From Thiohalomonas denitrificans (lineage in GTDB: Bacteria > Pseudomonadota > Gammaproteobacteria > Thiohalomonadales > Thiohalomonadaceae): a DNA stretch of 64,000 nt. Within the stretch, counting starts at the first letter, position 1. Every line of letters begins with the position of its first letter. A program made the translations under genes and the position numbers. The notes beneath the pieces were generated by a model, which worked only from the letters and a program-made list of their open reading frames with translations, was not told the origin of the DNA and ran no database searches. Of the stretch, positions 1 to 8,398 are shown one piece after another. Location of the stretch: assembly GCF_016841685.1 (NCBI RefSeq), contig NZ_JAENYR010000002.1:1-64000 (forward strand), written 5' to 3'.

Positions 1-21
1 ACGAACGTTCAGCCGTCATTG

Positions 22-205
22 CGAGGAGCCACAGCGACGCGGCAATCTGGGGTTTTGGGAGCAGGAGATTACTTCGTCGCTTAGGCTCCTCGTAATGACA
101 GCGAGGGCAAGTTCATCAGGAGGAGCCACAGCGACGCGGCAATCTAGAGGTTAGGAGCAGAGATTACTTCGTCGCCCGGGGCTCCTCGTAATGACAGCGA
201 GGGAA
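22..205. repeat. Two direct copies of a palindromic repeat
   Basis: Two copies of an 86-88 bp unit lie at about 22-107 and 118-205. Each starts gaggagccacagcgacgcgg and ends near gctcctcgtaatgacagcga, so each unit is itself an imperfect inverted repeat. This looks like a dispersed extragenic palindromic family. No gene is visible in 1-730. Confidence 0.75.
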
Positions 206-400
206 GTTCTTCAGAAGCCGTACCCGTACCCTCTGCTGCGCAGGCCCGAATCGATGCAGAACGGGTAACCACGGTGTACACGGGGCCACGGGGTAAAACA
301 GTTTGCCGGGGGTTTTTCCCCGTGCGCTCCGTGTTTTCCGTGGTTCGAAATGAATGAATCGTAAAGTTCTTCAGGAAGCAGAAAACGACCGGGTAGACCC

Positions 401-450
401 CATGGATTGCATCGCAAGACAAAACTACATGTCTGGCGCTGCAATCCATG
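401..450. repeat. 11-bp inverted repeat, non-coding
   Basis: The arms catggattgca (401-411) and tgcaatccatg (440-450) are perfect complements, and a smaller AGACA/TGTCT pair lies inside. It could be an RNA hairpin or a repeat fragment. Function unknown. Confidence 0.5.
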
Positions 451-470
451 AAGTCTCGGGGATTGGTCAA

Positions 471-506
471 TTATTGCGCCAAAAAAAGATCCTTTTGGCA
501 CAATAA
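471..506. repeat. 14-bp imperfect inverted repeat upstream of the AraC-type regulator
   Basis: The arms ttattgcgccaaaa (471-484) and ttttggcacaataa (493-506) pair with one mismatch around an 8-base loop. It lies about 225 bp before the regulator gene and could be a terminator for unseen upstream transcription or a protein-binding site. No promoter motif was assigned to the rest of 507-730. Confidence 0.45.
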
Positions 507-730
507 GTTGCGATGCAATCCTTATCAGGAGGCGCGCCCCCGCGGCGATTTTTCAATCACACATCTGACCTGGCTAGAGCGGAAAGGTTCTAGCCCGAAG
601 CCGGTGCCTTGAGTGGACTCTGTTTTCAGCTATACATAACAACAGTTGAATCCAACACAGTACATCCCGTTAGCAGGAATGGCCGCCAGCACTCTTTGTT
701 CATCAGCATCCAGGATACAGGGACGGACGT

Positions 731-1531
731 ATGGAACAGCCGAGAGTACTCCTTGTCGATTTGCGTCAGTATGCGTTACGCCCTTCGCTGCACTGCTTGC
801 TGGAAGAGTTCTGTCGACTGCGAACCGTTGTATGGACGGCGGACATCGAAGCAGAGGTGGAGGAGCACACCCCCTGTGGAATCTTCTTTGAATTCGACTT
901 CCCCGACCTTCCTCGCCTTGCGCTGTTGCAGAGAATACGGCGGATGATTCCGAATATTCCCTTGATTATGTGCACCGAGGAGCATTCGGAGGCGCTGGCG
1001 GTCTGGGCACTGCGTTCGCGGGTATGGGATTACCTCGTCAACCCGGTCGACCCCGAGCAGATCGACCAGACCATCCAGTCGCTGGAACGCCTGGCCAGGG
1101 GCAAGCCGGAAGGTGAGAGACGGATCCCGATCCTGCCGGCCATCAGTGTGCCGGTGGAGGCCCGCTTTCGTCCGGAATCCAAACCGCCCGTGGCGATGGA
1201 GCGGGTGGCCGATTTCATCGAGCGTCATCTGTCGCGGCCCATCAGCCAGAAAGAGGCGGCGAGGCTCTGCGACCTGAACCCCTCACAGTTCAGCCGCAGT
1301 TTCAAGAAGGCCTTCGGGATGACCTTCCAGGCCTATCTGATGGAGCGACGGCTGGAAAAGGCGCGGCGCCTCCTGCACAACCGAAGCGCCTCGGTCACCG
1401 ACGTCTGCTGGGCGATAGGGCTGCGGGATACCTCCTATTTCGGCCGTCTCTTCAAGCGCCAGTTCGGGACCTCTCCCTCGGAGTTCCAGCGCGCCTGGCG
1501 GGTGGAGCGCTCCGGGCGGGTGAACCCGTGA
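731..1531 (+). CDS. AraC-family transcriptional regulator with receiver-like N-terminal domain
   Basis: A 266-residue protein. Residues 1 to about 120 have the alternating strand/helix pattern of a response-regulator receiver (RVLLVDLRQ at the start, FEFDFPDL at the phosphoacceptor strand, DYLVNPVDPEQ near the end). The usual lysine before the last proline is asparagine and the early acidic pair is incomplete, so phosphorylation is doubtful. Residues about 155-260 are a double helix-turn-helix AraC domain. It lies 140 bp upstream of the flp pilin gene on the same strand, which suggests it controls the Tad pilus locus; that is inference. The start at 731 keeps the full receiver fold. Confidence 0.85.
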   Translation: MEQPRVLLVDLRQYALRPSLHCLLEEFCRLRTVVWTADIEAEVEEHTPCGIFFEFDFPDLPRLALLQRIRRMIPNIPLIMCTEEHSEALAVWALRSRVWDYLVNPVDPEQIDQTIQSLERLARGKPEGERRIPILPAISVPVEARFRPESKPPVAMERVADFIERHLSRPISQKEAARLCDLNPSQFSRSFKKAFGMTFQAYLMERRLEKARRLLHNRSASVTDVCWAIGLRDTSYFGRLFKRQFGTSPSEFQRAWRVERSGRVNP

Positions 1532-1669
1532 GAACCCTCACGCAAGAGAGTTGCACCTTCGCGCAACAGGCTCCTAATGGATCCTTGTTCCTGATCCTAT
1601 ACCTGTATCGAGGCCGTCGGATGCGGCCTATCACTTGAAGTGAATTTAACAAGGAAAAGGAGCAACACC

Positions 1670-1852
1670 ATGAAAGGTATCTTCGAGAAGGTAAAGGGAT
1701 TCATCGATGACGAGAGCGGGCTGACCATGGTCGAGTACGCGGTGGCTGGAAGCCTTGTCACGTTGGGAGCCGTTGCTGCATTTACGGCCCTTGGTACAAC
1801 CATCGCTGCCAGTATCGATTACATGGCTAGTCATATGGCGACGGCTGGATAG
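1670..1852 (+). CDS. flp: Flp-type major pilin prepilin
   Basis: A 60-residue type IVb prepilin and the structural subunit of the Tad pilus. The leader ends in DDESG and is followed by LTMVEY, which matches the G|xxxxEY processing site of Flp pilins. A hydrophobic helix (AVAGSLVTLGAVAAF) follows. The start at 1670 is preferred over an in-frame start 30 bp upstream because AAGGAAAAGGAG sits just before it and the leader length is normal. The prepilin peptidase gene follows. A strong hairpin after the stop probably lets this gene be transcribed more than the genes behind it. Confidence 0.93.
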   Translation: MKGIFEKVKGFIDDESGLTMVEYAVAGSLVTLGAVAAFTALGTTIAASIDYMASHMATAG

Positions 1853-1867
1853 GCACAATTAGTAGTG

Positions 1868-1889
1868 GCGGGGGCTCTGCCCCCGCTTT
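1868..1889 (+). terminator. Hairpin between pilin and assembly genes (probable attenuator)
   Basis: An 8-bp perfect GC stem (gcggggc-type arms, 1868-1875 and 1879-1886) with a 3-base loop is followed by TTTC. Only three T residues follow, so it is probably a partial terminator that raises pilin mRNA relative to downstream genes. Confidence 0.6.
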
Positions 1890-1920
1890 CCCCAAGACCC
1901 ACAAAGCGACAACGGATTCC

Positions 1921-2394
1921 ATGTTAATCGGTGAAATCATTGCTCTCTCGGGGCTGCTCGGTCTGGCGGTGATCGAGGATGTGAAGCACCACCGGATTTC
2001 CAACCGGCTGTGCGTGACGATCCTGCTGACTGGGCTGCTGTTCGGACTCTGGGGCGGTGCATCGGTGGCGCTGACAGAGCGACTGGGCGGGGTGGTGATC
2101 GGCTTCGCGGCACTGCTGCCCTTCTATGCGCTGTCGGCGATGGGCGCCGGGGACGTGAAGCTGATGGCGGCGGTCGGCAGCTATCTCGGCATGGCGGCCC
2201 TCCCGGCCGTGCTGTTGACCCTCATCTTTGGCGGAATACTGGCTCTTGCCATCTATCTCATTGAGCGCTATGTGCCGGTCCCCGGGGCATTGGCGAATGC
2301 CCTGATTGTGAGGGAGTCGGGACGATTGCGCTTCCCCTACGCACTGGCGATTGCCGCCGGTAGCGCGGGTGCACTCTGGATAGAGGTGATGTGA
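1921..2394 (+). CDS. cpaA: Prepilin peptidase, CpaA/TadV type
   Basis: A 157-residue polytopic membrane aspartyl protease. It carries the two aspartates of the type IV prepilin peptidase family: EDVKHHRIS near residue 20 and GAGDVK near residue 77. It lacks the N-terminal methylase domain of PilD, as expected for the short TadV form that processes Flp pilins and TadE/F pseudopilins. It lies between the pilin and the AAA ATPase gene; its stop overlaps the next start by one base, so the two are probably translationally coupled. Confidence 0.92.
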   Translation: MLIGEIIALSGLLGLAVIEDVKHHRISNRLCVTILLTGLLFGLWGGASVALTERLGGVVIGFAALLPFYALSAMGAGDVKLMAAVGSYLGMAALPAVLLTLIFGGILALAIYLIERYVPVPGALANALIVRESGRLRFPYALAIAAGSAGALWIEVM

Positions 2395-3716
2395 TGTCGT
2401 TTTCCACCCAAGCCATTGAACCCTTCGAAGAGAATGGGTTGGCAACCGCTGCGAAGCGGCCCCGTTCACTGCAGGAGACCGGCCTCAAAGAGGAGCTGCT
2501 CCTTTCACTGCTCTTGAAACAGATCCTGAAAATGGGGCCCACCGATCTGGCGGATCTGGTTCGGGAGATAGCGCTGCCGGGGGGTGTGCTCGAGCCGCTG
2601 ATCCAGTACCTGCGGCGCGAGGCCCAGCTGGAGGTGCGCAGCAGCATCGACGGCGGGGTGCGCTACGGACTCACCGAGCGGGGCCGAACGGCGGCGCTCG
2701 ATGCCATGATGCGCGACGGCTACGCCGGCCCCGCCCCGGTTCCTCTCGAGGCCTATCTCGGTATCGTCGGATCGCAGTCGAGCTCGCGTCAACAGATTAC
2801 GGCGGAGCAGCTGCGCAGCAAGTTTTCCGATGTGGTGATCGAACCGCACATCCTGGATCGCCTCGGTCCCGCTCTGCACTCGGGGCGCTCCATGATGGTT
2901 TACGGTTCACCGGGTTCCGGGAAAAGCTTCATCTCCCGGTGCCTCGGACGGGTCCTCGACGATCCCGTGCTGGTCCCCTATGCGGTGCAGGCCGGAGGGA
3001 TCACCGTGCGTGTCTTCGACCCCGAGTACCACCGCCCCCGGCTCGAGGCGAACGCCGGCGGAGCACGCATTGATTCGGGGTACGATCCCCGCTACCGGCT
3101 CTGCGACCGTCCGGTGGTATCGGCTGGCGGTGAGCTGACCCTGGAGATGCTGGAGCTGCACTACGATTCGGCTTCGCGTGAATATCGGGCACCGCTGCAG
3201 ATGCGGGCCAACAATGGCCTGCTGATTATCGATGACCTGGGCCGACAGCGGGTTCCCCCGGAGGCGATTCTCAATCGCTGGATCGTTCCCATGGAGGAGG
3301 GGTGCGACTACCTGCACAGCCACGGGGGCGCCCAGTTCGTGGTGCCATTCGACGTGATACTGCTGTTTTCAACCAACTACCCACCGGCCGAACTGGCCGA
3401 CGAGGCCTTTCTGCGGCGCATCGGTTACAAGGTCCGCTTCGGGGAGCTCAGTGAGCGGGCCTACGCCGCGATTTGGCAGCAAGTCTGCGAAGCCGAAGGT
3501 CTCGAATTTGTACCCGAGGTGGCGCGATACACCATCGAGCATCTTCATCGTCTGCGTGATGTGCCGCTCCTCGCCTGCCATCCGCGCGATCTGATCGGAC
3601 TGGTGGTCGATCGCTGCCGCTATGAAGGAAGAAAACCCGAGCTCTCCCCGGAAGGGGTCGAGGCCGCCTGGGGCGACTACTTTGTTACTGCTGAATCGAA
3701 AGGGATGACATCATGA
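2394..3716 (+). CDS. AAA-type ATPase of the Tad locus
   Basis: About 440 residues. Residues about 30-105 look like a winged-helix domain (PTDLADLVREI, YGLTERGRTAAL). Residues about 145-420 are an AAA ATPase with Walker A GSPGSGKS near 171-178, Walker B LLIIDDLG near 277-284, and a sensor-1 FSTN. It is not one of the classical Tad/Cpa proteins, but it is embedded between cpaA and cpaB with overlapping ends, so a role in pilus assembly or its control is likely. The ATG at 2394 is used; a GTG lies one codon upstream. The molecular substrate is unknown. Confidence 0.85.
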   Translation: MSFSTQAIEPFEENGLATAAKRPRSLQETGLKEELLLSLLLKQILKMGPTDLADLVREIALPGGVLEPLIQYLRREAQLEVRSSIDGGVRYGLTERGRTAALDAMMRDGYAGPAPVPLEAYLGIVGSQSSSRQQITAEQLRSKFSDVVIEPHILDRLGPALHSGRSMMVYGSPGSGKSFISRCLGRVLDDPVLVPYAVQAGGITVRVFDPEYHRPRLEANAGGARIDSGYDPRYRLCDRPVVSAGGELTLEMLELHYDSASREYRAPLQMRANNGLLIIDDLGRQRVPPEAILNRWIVPMEEGCDYLHSHGGAQFVVPFDVILLFSTNYPPAELADEAFLRRIGYKVRFGELSERAYAAIWQQVCEAEGLEFVPEVARYTIEHLHRLRDVPLLACHPRDLIGLVVDRCRYEGRKPELSPEGVEAAWGDYFVTAESKGMTS

Positions 3717-4489
3717 TTAACCGCAGGACTTTCATCATTCTTCTGGTGGCACTGGGCCTCGGAGTCATGGCGGCGTTGACGGCCAACCAGTGGGTTCAGT
3801 CACGTCTTTCCGGTGGTGATCAACAGGATGAAAACGCCACTACCGTCGCTTCCCTGGAGATTCCGTTCGGCAAACGCATCGAGGAGTCCGACATACGTCT
3901 CGTATCGATTCCCGAGGAGGCGGTCCCTTCCGGTTCGTTTGCAAGACGGGAGGATGTAGTCGGACGGATTGCCTCCCAGACCATCTATCCCGGAGAGGTC
4001 ATTCACCAGGGCAAGGCGGTGGAACACCTGCAGGGCAGTTCCCTGGCCGCCGTGATCAAACCGGACCATCGTGCGGTGACGGTCCGGGTCAATGATGTCA
4101 TCGGCGTGGCGGGATTTCTGCTGCCGGGTAACCGGGTCGATGTGATTGCCTCCCGCAAGAATCGTAATCGCGAGGCCTCTTCGAAGATCCTGCTCAGGAA
4201 CAAAAAGGTACTGGCAGTGGATCAGACGGCCTCTCCGGAGAGAAACGAACCGGTGATCGTGCGCGCGGTCACGCTGGAGCTGACACCGGACGAGGCTGAA
4301 AAGCTGGTTGAGGCGACGGAGGAGGGTAGTCTGCAGATGGCTTTGAGAAACCCGAACGATCGGAAAATCAAGGTTGCGGATAAGCCGGAGCCCAAGCCTG
4401 AACCAAAACGTGCGGCCCGAACCCGCAGTTGGAGCTACATCACCATCATACGTGGAGTGGATAGTGAGAACCTCCGTGTACAGATGTAA
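3713..4489 (+). CDS. cpaB: Flp pilus assembly protein CpaB/RcpC
   Basis: 258 residues. An N-terminal membrane anchor (about 7-24) is followed by a SAF domain (about 45-110), which is the family hallmark, and a C-terminal RcpC-like domain. The tail is rich in Lys, Pro and Glu (KPEPKPEPK) before a short conserved end. CpaB/RcpC acts in the periplasm with the outer-membrane secretin. The ATG overlaps the end of the AAA ATPase gene by four bases. The secretin gene follows 25 bp later. Confidence 0.92.
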   Translation: MINRRTFIILLVALGLGVMAALTANQWVQSRLSGGDQQDENATTVASLEIPFGKRIEESDIRLVSIPEEAVPSGSFARREDVVGRIASQTIYPGEVIHQGKAVEHLQGSSLAAVIKPDHRAVTVRVNDVIGVAGFLLPGNRVDVIASRKNRNREASSKILLRNKKVLAVDQTASPERNEPVIVRAVTLELTPDEAEKLVEATEEGSLQMALRNPNDRKIKVADKPEPKPEPKRAARTRSWSYITIIRGVDSENLRVQM

Positions 4490-4514
4490 AACGATAAAAA
4501 GGGGAGTTTTGCGA

Positions 4515-6029
4515 ATGGATTGGGGCAACACAAAAAGGAGTCGATGGATGGTGGGGTTGGTCGGCGCCCTGGCGTTGACGGCTGGCGCCCAGGAGCGCCA
4601 GCATACGGCGCATAACATCGAGGTGCCTTTGAACAAATCACGGGTGGTGACACTCGACTTTGCCCCCAAAAAGGTCTCCGTGGGTAACGAGGCGATCGCG
4701 GATATTCGCATGATGCAGTCGCGCCAGCTCTACGTGCTGGGGAAGCAGCTTGGCAGCACCAATCTGATTCTCTGGAACGGGCGTAACGAGGTGGCCGGCA
4801 GCATTGACGTTCAGGTCACCCATGACCTGGAATTGCTGAAGAGAAAACTGTATGAACTGCTTCCGGGCGAACGTATCGGTGTCCATGCCTCCAAGGAGGC
4901 CATCGTGATGACCGGAGAGGTCTCCAGCGCGCCGAAAATGGATATGGCGCTGCAACTGGCGCGCAGCACGATCCGCCGGGACGGCAATGCGGAAGAGGAC
5001 GTCCGGGCGCGGGTGCTCAACATGATGCAGGTAGGCGGAGCCAAACAGGTGCTGCTCGAGGTAAAGGTGGCCGAGGTGGCCCGCACCTTCATGAAGCGAA
5101 TGGAGTCCAATTTTTCCGCCATAACTGCCGACGGTAACCTGAGCATCGGCACCATCACCGGGGCGGGCGAGATTCTGCAGTTCCCCATCGAGGGTGCCGG
5201 CGCGGAGATCCCCTCTTCGACCCTGTTGGCGCCGGGTTCCCTGACGACGAATGACCTGGCCGATCCTCGCGTGATTCCCACGGGCGGGAACTCCCTCGTG
5301 GCGAGTTTCCTGGATGGTACGACGCTGAGCACCATCGTGATCGACGCGGCCAAGGAGGAGGGTTTGGCCAAGGTATTGGCGGAACCTACCCTCACCACAT
5401 CAACCGGAAAGATTGCGCGCTTCCATGCCGGCGGGGAATTCCCCCTGCCTGTCCCCGGAGAAGAAGACAGCGTCACCATCGAATACAAGAAATTCGGGGT
5501 GAATCTCGGCTTTCTTCCCGTGGTACTCGATTCGGGCCAGATCAGCCTGGATGTAGATATCGAAGTGAGTGAGCTGTCCAACCAGAACGCCGTGGCGCTG
5601 GAGGTCCCCGGTGTCTCCACCAGCTTCTTCATCCCCTCGCTCACAATGCGGCAGGCCTCATCAACGGTCGAGCTGGCTGGTGGACAGACCATCGGTATTG
5701 CCGGCCTTATCAACGAGAACCTGAGCGAACGGGTCAACAAGTTCCCCGGTCTGGGTGACATCCCGGTGCTCGGGGCCCTGTTTCGCAGCCAGGAGTTCAT
5801 AAAGGGACAGACGGAATTGGTGATCTTTGTTACCCCGCGTTTCGCCCATCCCATCGATCCGGAAATGGTGCGCCTGCCCACGGATTCCTTTGTGGAACCG
5901 GGCGATGCCGAGTTTTACCTGCTGGGCCGGCTCCAGGGCAGCCGGAAAGACGAAAAAGGTCCGGAGGGTGGAGCTTTGGTGGGGTCCTCGAAAGGGGGTA
6001 TCGAAGGGCGTTTCGGTCACGAACTATGA
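4515..6029 (+). CDS. cpaC: Tad pilus outer-membrane secretin CpaC/RcpA
   Basis: About 504 residues. A Lys/Arg-rich start and a hydrophobic segment ending TAGAQ form a signal peptide. The region to about 110 is the pilus/STN-like domain (VSVGNEAIADIRMM, TNLILW). A BON-like stretch follows, then the secretin domain (about 215-460) with the conserved end KFPGLGDIPVLGALFR and VIFVTPR. It forms the outer-membrane channel for the Flp fibre. The start at 4515 has GGGGAG about 10 bp upstream; an in-frame ATG at 4548 with AAGGAG is an alternative that shortens the signal peptide. The open frame extends further upstream into cpaB, which is unlikely to be used. Confidence 0.93.
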   Translation: MDWGNTKRSRWMVGLVGALALTAGAQERQHTAHNIEVPLNKSRVVTLDFAPKKVSVGNEAIADIRMMQSRQLYVLGKQLGSTNLILWNGRNEVAGSIDVQVTHDLELLKRKLYELLPGERIGVHASKEAIVMTGEVSSAPKMDMALQLARSTIRRDGNAEEDVRARVLNMMQVGGAKQVLLEVKVAEVARTFMKRMESNFSAITADGNLSIGTITGAGEILQFPIEGAGAEIPSSTLLAPGSLTTNDLADPRVIPTGGNSLVASFLDGTTLSTIVIDAAKEEGLAKVLAEPTLTTSTGKIARFHAGGEFPLPVPGEEDSVTIEYKKFGVNLGFLPVVLDSGQISLDVDIEVSELSNQNAVALEVPGVSTSFFIPSLTMRQASSTVELAGGQTIGIAGLINENLSERVNKFPGLGDIPVLGALFRSQEFIKGQTELVIFVTPRFAHPIDPEMVRLPTDSFVEPGDAEFYLLGRLQGSRKDEKGPEGGALVGSSKGGIEGRFGHEL

Positions 6030-6040
6030 AGGAGCAAGTG

Positions 6041-6286
6041 ATGCACTGGAAGCTAATCGGGATAGCGGTCACGAGTCTGTTGGTGGCCGGCTGCGCCGGT
6101 CCCGATCCGCTGAAGGATGACTTCGGCGAATCGGTTCGGCACATGATCCGGGTTCAGACCGACAACCCGGCGTACCAGACCGGCTCCGCTCTCGATGGCG
6201 AGCGGGCGGAGCGTACCCTGCGGGATTACCGCGGTGCCGAAACCGGAACGCCGGGCGGCAGCCCTGCCATCTCAAGCGGGATGTAG
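6041..6286 (+). CDS. Small lipoprotein of the Tad locus
   Basis: 81 residues. A short hydrophobic leader ends in the lipobox LLVAGC, so Cys near residue 18 is the predicted lipidation site. The mature part is short, charged and Gly/Ser-rich at its end. It lies where rcpB or a pilotin-like gene is found in other Tad loci, and may help the secretin to insert; that is inference. The start at 6041 is chosen because AAGGAG sits 6 bp before it; an in-frame ATG at 6026 has no such signal. Confidence 0.72.
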   Translation: MHWKLIGIAVTSLLVAGCAGPDPLKDDFGESVRHMIRVQTDNPAYQTGSALDGERAERTLRDYRGAETGTPGGSPAISSGM

Positions 6287-6289
6287 CCA

Positions 6290-7453
6290 ATGCCAATGCG
6301 CTCAAAACAGCGGGGCATCGTTCTTCCCGTGATGGCCATCAGCATTCTGGTGCTTTTGGGGATAGCCGGCCTGGTGGTCGATCTGGGTCAGGCGTATGCC
6401 CGCAAGAGTGAAATGCAGAATGCACTGGATGCGGCCGCGTTGAGCGGGGCTAAAGTGCTTAGCGACACCGGGTCTGCGGATCAGGCGCGAAACGCGGCTG
6501 TCGCGACTTACGATCGCAACATGCCGGCCCTGTTCCTCAAGGGAGACAGCCTCCCGCTGGTGGAACTGTCGGATACCTACGACCCCTTCGTGCCGGGCGG
6601 CACAGAGCCCCGGTACATTCGGGTGCGGGTCGGCGAAGTGCGGTTTGCCACCTGGTTCGCTCATGTCCTTCCCGGAGTGGGTGAAACGCTTACGGTCGGT
6701 GGTAGTGCCCTGGCGGGACCGAGTCCACCCCTTTCCAGGGTCTGCGGTCTCGTGCCGGTAATGGTCTGCGGCGATCCGGATGAAGAATACTTCGGATATA
6801 CCGCCGGTGCCGAGGAGGAAGTCCTGAAGTCGGGGGCAAGCAGTGATGGTTCCGAGGTGGGGCCTGGTAACTTTCAGTTACTCGCTCTCGGTTGCGGTAC
6901 CGGCGCAGATTGTGTTCGGCAGGGCTTGGCCGGAGGGTATGAGTCCTGTGCCAGTGAAGGCGATACGGTGACCACGGAACCCGGCAACTCCGTCGGTCCG
7001 GTGTACCAGGGATTAAACACGCGGTTCGGGATGTACAACGGCCCCATTGGAGCGGAAGACGCGAAGCCCGATACCGTGACGTACAGCGATTACAACCCGG
7101 GTTCGGGGGAGAATTTCTTCTGGCACACGGACTACCAGGAGCGTCAGGCCAACGAGAGTCAACACGACTATTCGGAGCCCGAAGGGGTGCCGAACCGACG
7201 CATGCTGGCCGTGCCTATCGGCGACTGCTCGACCACCACTAACGGACGCGGGGAGGTTTCGGTGCTCGGCGTGGGTTGCTTTTTTCTCACCCGCCCTGCG
7301 GGCCAGCATGGGCAGCAGGAGATCTATGGACAGTTCGTCGATGAGTGTCCAGCCGGTGGGAATGCCGCGGAAGAGCCGGTAACCGATCCCACCTCCGGAA
7401 GCACCCTGCACAAGATCGTTCTCTACAAGGATCCGGACAGTGGTGATTCGTAG
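6290..7453 (+). CDS. TadG-like pilus assembly protein with Tad domain
   Basis: 387 residues. It opens with a short basic stretch and a hydrophobic helix of pseudopilin type (RGIVLPVMAISILVLLG), followed by DLGQAYARKSEMQNALDAAA, the signature of the putative Flp pilus-assembly (TadG) domain. The rest is a large extracytoplasmic region with several cysteines (for example CGLVPVMVCG). TadG is needed for Tad secretion or pilus biogenesis. It starts 3 bp after the lipoprotein and overlaps the next gene by 14 bp. Confidence 0.85.
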   Translation: MPMRSKQRGIVLPVMAISILVLLGIAGLVVDLGQAYARKSEMQNALDAAALSGAKVLSDTGSADQARNAAVATYDRNMPALFLKGDSLPLVELSDTYDPFVPGGTEPRYIRVRVGEVRFATWFAHVLPGVGETLTVGGSALAGPSPPLSRVCGLVPVMVCGDPDEEYFGYTAGAEEEVLKSGASSDGSEVGPGNFQLLALGCGTGADCVRQGLAGGYESCASEGDTVTTEPGNSVGPVYQGLNTRFGMYNGPIGAEDAKPDTVTYSDYNPGSGENFFWHTDYQERQANESQHDYSEPEGVPNRRMLAVPIGDCSTTTNGRGEVSVLGVGCFFLTRPAGQHGQQEIYGQFVDECPAGGNAAEEPVTDPTSGSTLHKIVLYKDPDSGDS

Positions 7454-7889
7454 CCAATCACAGCAGGGCATCGCACTGGTGGAGTTCGTGATCGTGCTGC
7501 CGCTGCTTCTTATTCTGTTAATGGCGACGGCCGAGTTCGGGCGCATGTTTTACCACTACAACACGCTCACCAAAACGGTCCGTGACGGGGGCCGATATCT
7601 GGCTGAGCAGGCGACGCCCGATACTACCGGTCTGATCAATATCAGCGACGAGGTGGCGGACACTGCGCGCAATCTCGTGGTCTACGGGCAACCGGGAGCC
7701 GGACAGCCACTTCTGGAGGGCCTGGCTACAGCCGATGTCTCGGTGGTGCAGGTCGATACAGCCCACGTGCAGGTATCCGCGGCTTACCAATATCGGCCGA
7801 TTTTCGAAATGCTGCCGATGTTCGGCTTTGGCAGCGATATCGGGACGGGTCGTACGTTTCAGGCTTCCGTCACCATGAGGGCGCTGTAA
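7440..7889 (+). CDS. TadE-like minor pseudopilin
   Basis: 149 residues. The N-terminus (GIALVEFVIVLPLLLILLMATAEFG) matches TadE-family pseudopilins: a short leader, a Glu at about +5 after Gly, and a long hydrophobic helix. The rest is a periplasmic domain. It starts with GTG inside the end of the tadG-like gene. It is one of two TadE-like genes here and is expected to be processed by the prepilin peptidase upstream. Confidence 0.88.
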   Translation: MVIRSQSQQGIALVEFVIVLPLLLILLMATAEFGRMFYHYNTLTKTVRDGGRYLAEQATPDTTGLINISDEVADTARNLVVYGQPGAGQPLLEGLATADVSVVQVDTAHVQVSAAYQYRPIFEMLPMFGFGSDIGTGRTFQASVTMRAL

Positions 7890-8368
7890 TGTGGCAGAAG
7901 GGGATGCGGCAGAAGGGGATCAGTACGGTGGAGTTTGCACTGATCGGGCTACTCTTTTTTACGCTGCTGTTCGGCATTATCGAAGCGGGTCGGGCTTTCT
8001 TTGCCTGGAACACCATCGAGGAGGCCACCCGTCGGGCGGCCCGCATTGCTGCCGTCTGTCCCTTCGACCATTCGAGCGTGAGGCGGGCGGCGATCTTTGA
8101 GGCCGCGGATGGCGGAACAGAGAGTCGCGTGCTGCAGGGAATGAATACGGGCCACGTCACCGTCGAGTACCTGGACGATACCGGGGCAGCCACCCTGTCG
8201 TACCTGGACGCGGCATTTGTCCGGGTAGCGATCACAGGTTACTCCTACCAGCTGTTCTTTCCCTTTAGCACGTTCACACTGCCCGATTCGAGTACCACGG
8301 TTCCAGTGGAAAGCCTGGGCTATATGCCGGAGCTCAATCTGCGGGCCTGTTTTGGGACTTTCGGTTAG
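7889..8368 (+). CDS. Second TadE/TadF-like pseudopilin
   Basis: 159 residues with the leader and helix QKGISTVEFALIGLLFFTLL followed by FGIIEAGRAFF, typical of the TadE family. It overlaps the previous TadE-like gene by one base. Tandem TadE-like genes are usual in Tad loci, where the pair are called TadE and TadF. Which of the two is TadF cannot be told from sequence alone. Confidence 0.88.
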   Translation: MWQKGMRQKGISTVEFALIGLLFFTLLFGIIEAGRAFFAWNTIEEATRRAARIAAVCPFDHSSVRRAAIFEAADGGTESRVLQGMNTGHVTVEYLDDTGAATLSYLDAAFVRVAITGYSYQLFFPFSTFTLPDSSTTVPVESLGYMPELNLRACFGTFG

Positions 8369-8398
8369 ATGGAAACTTATCGAAAGGAGTCGATTTAG

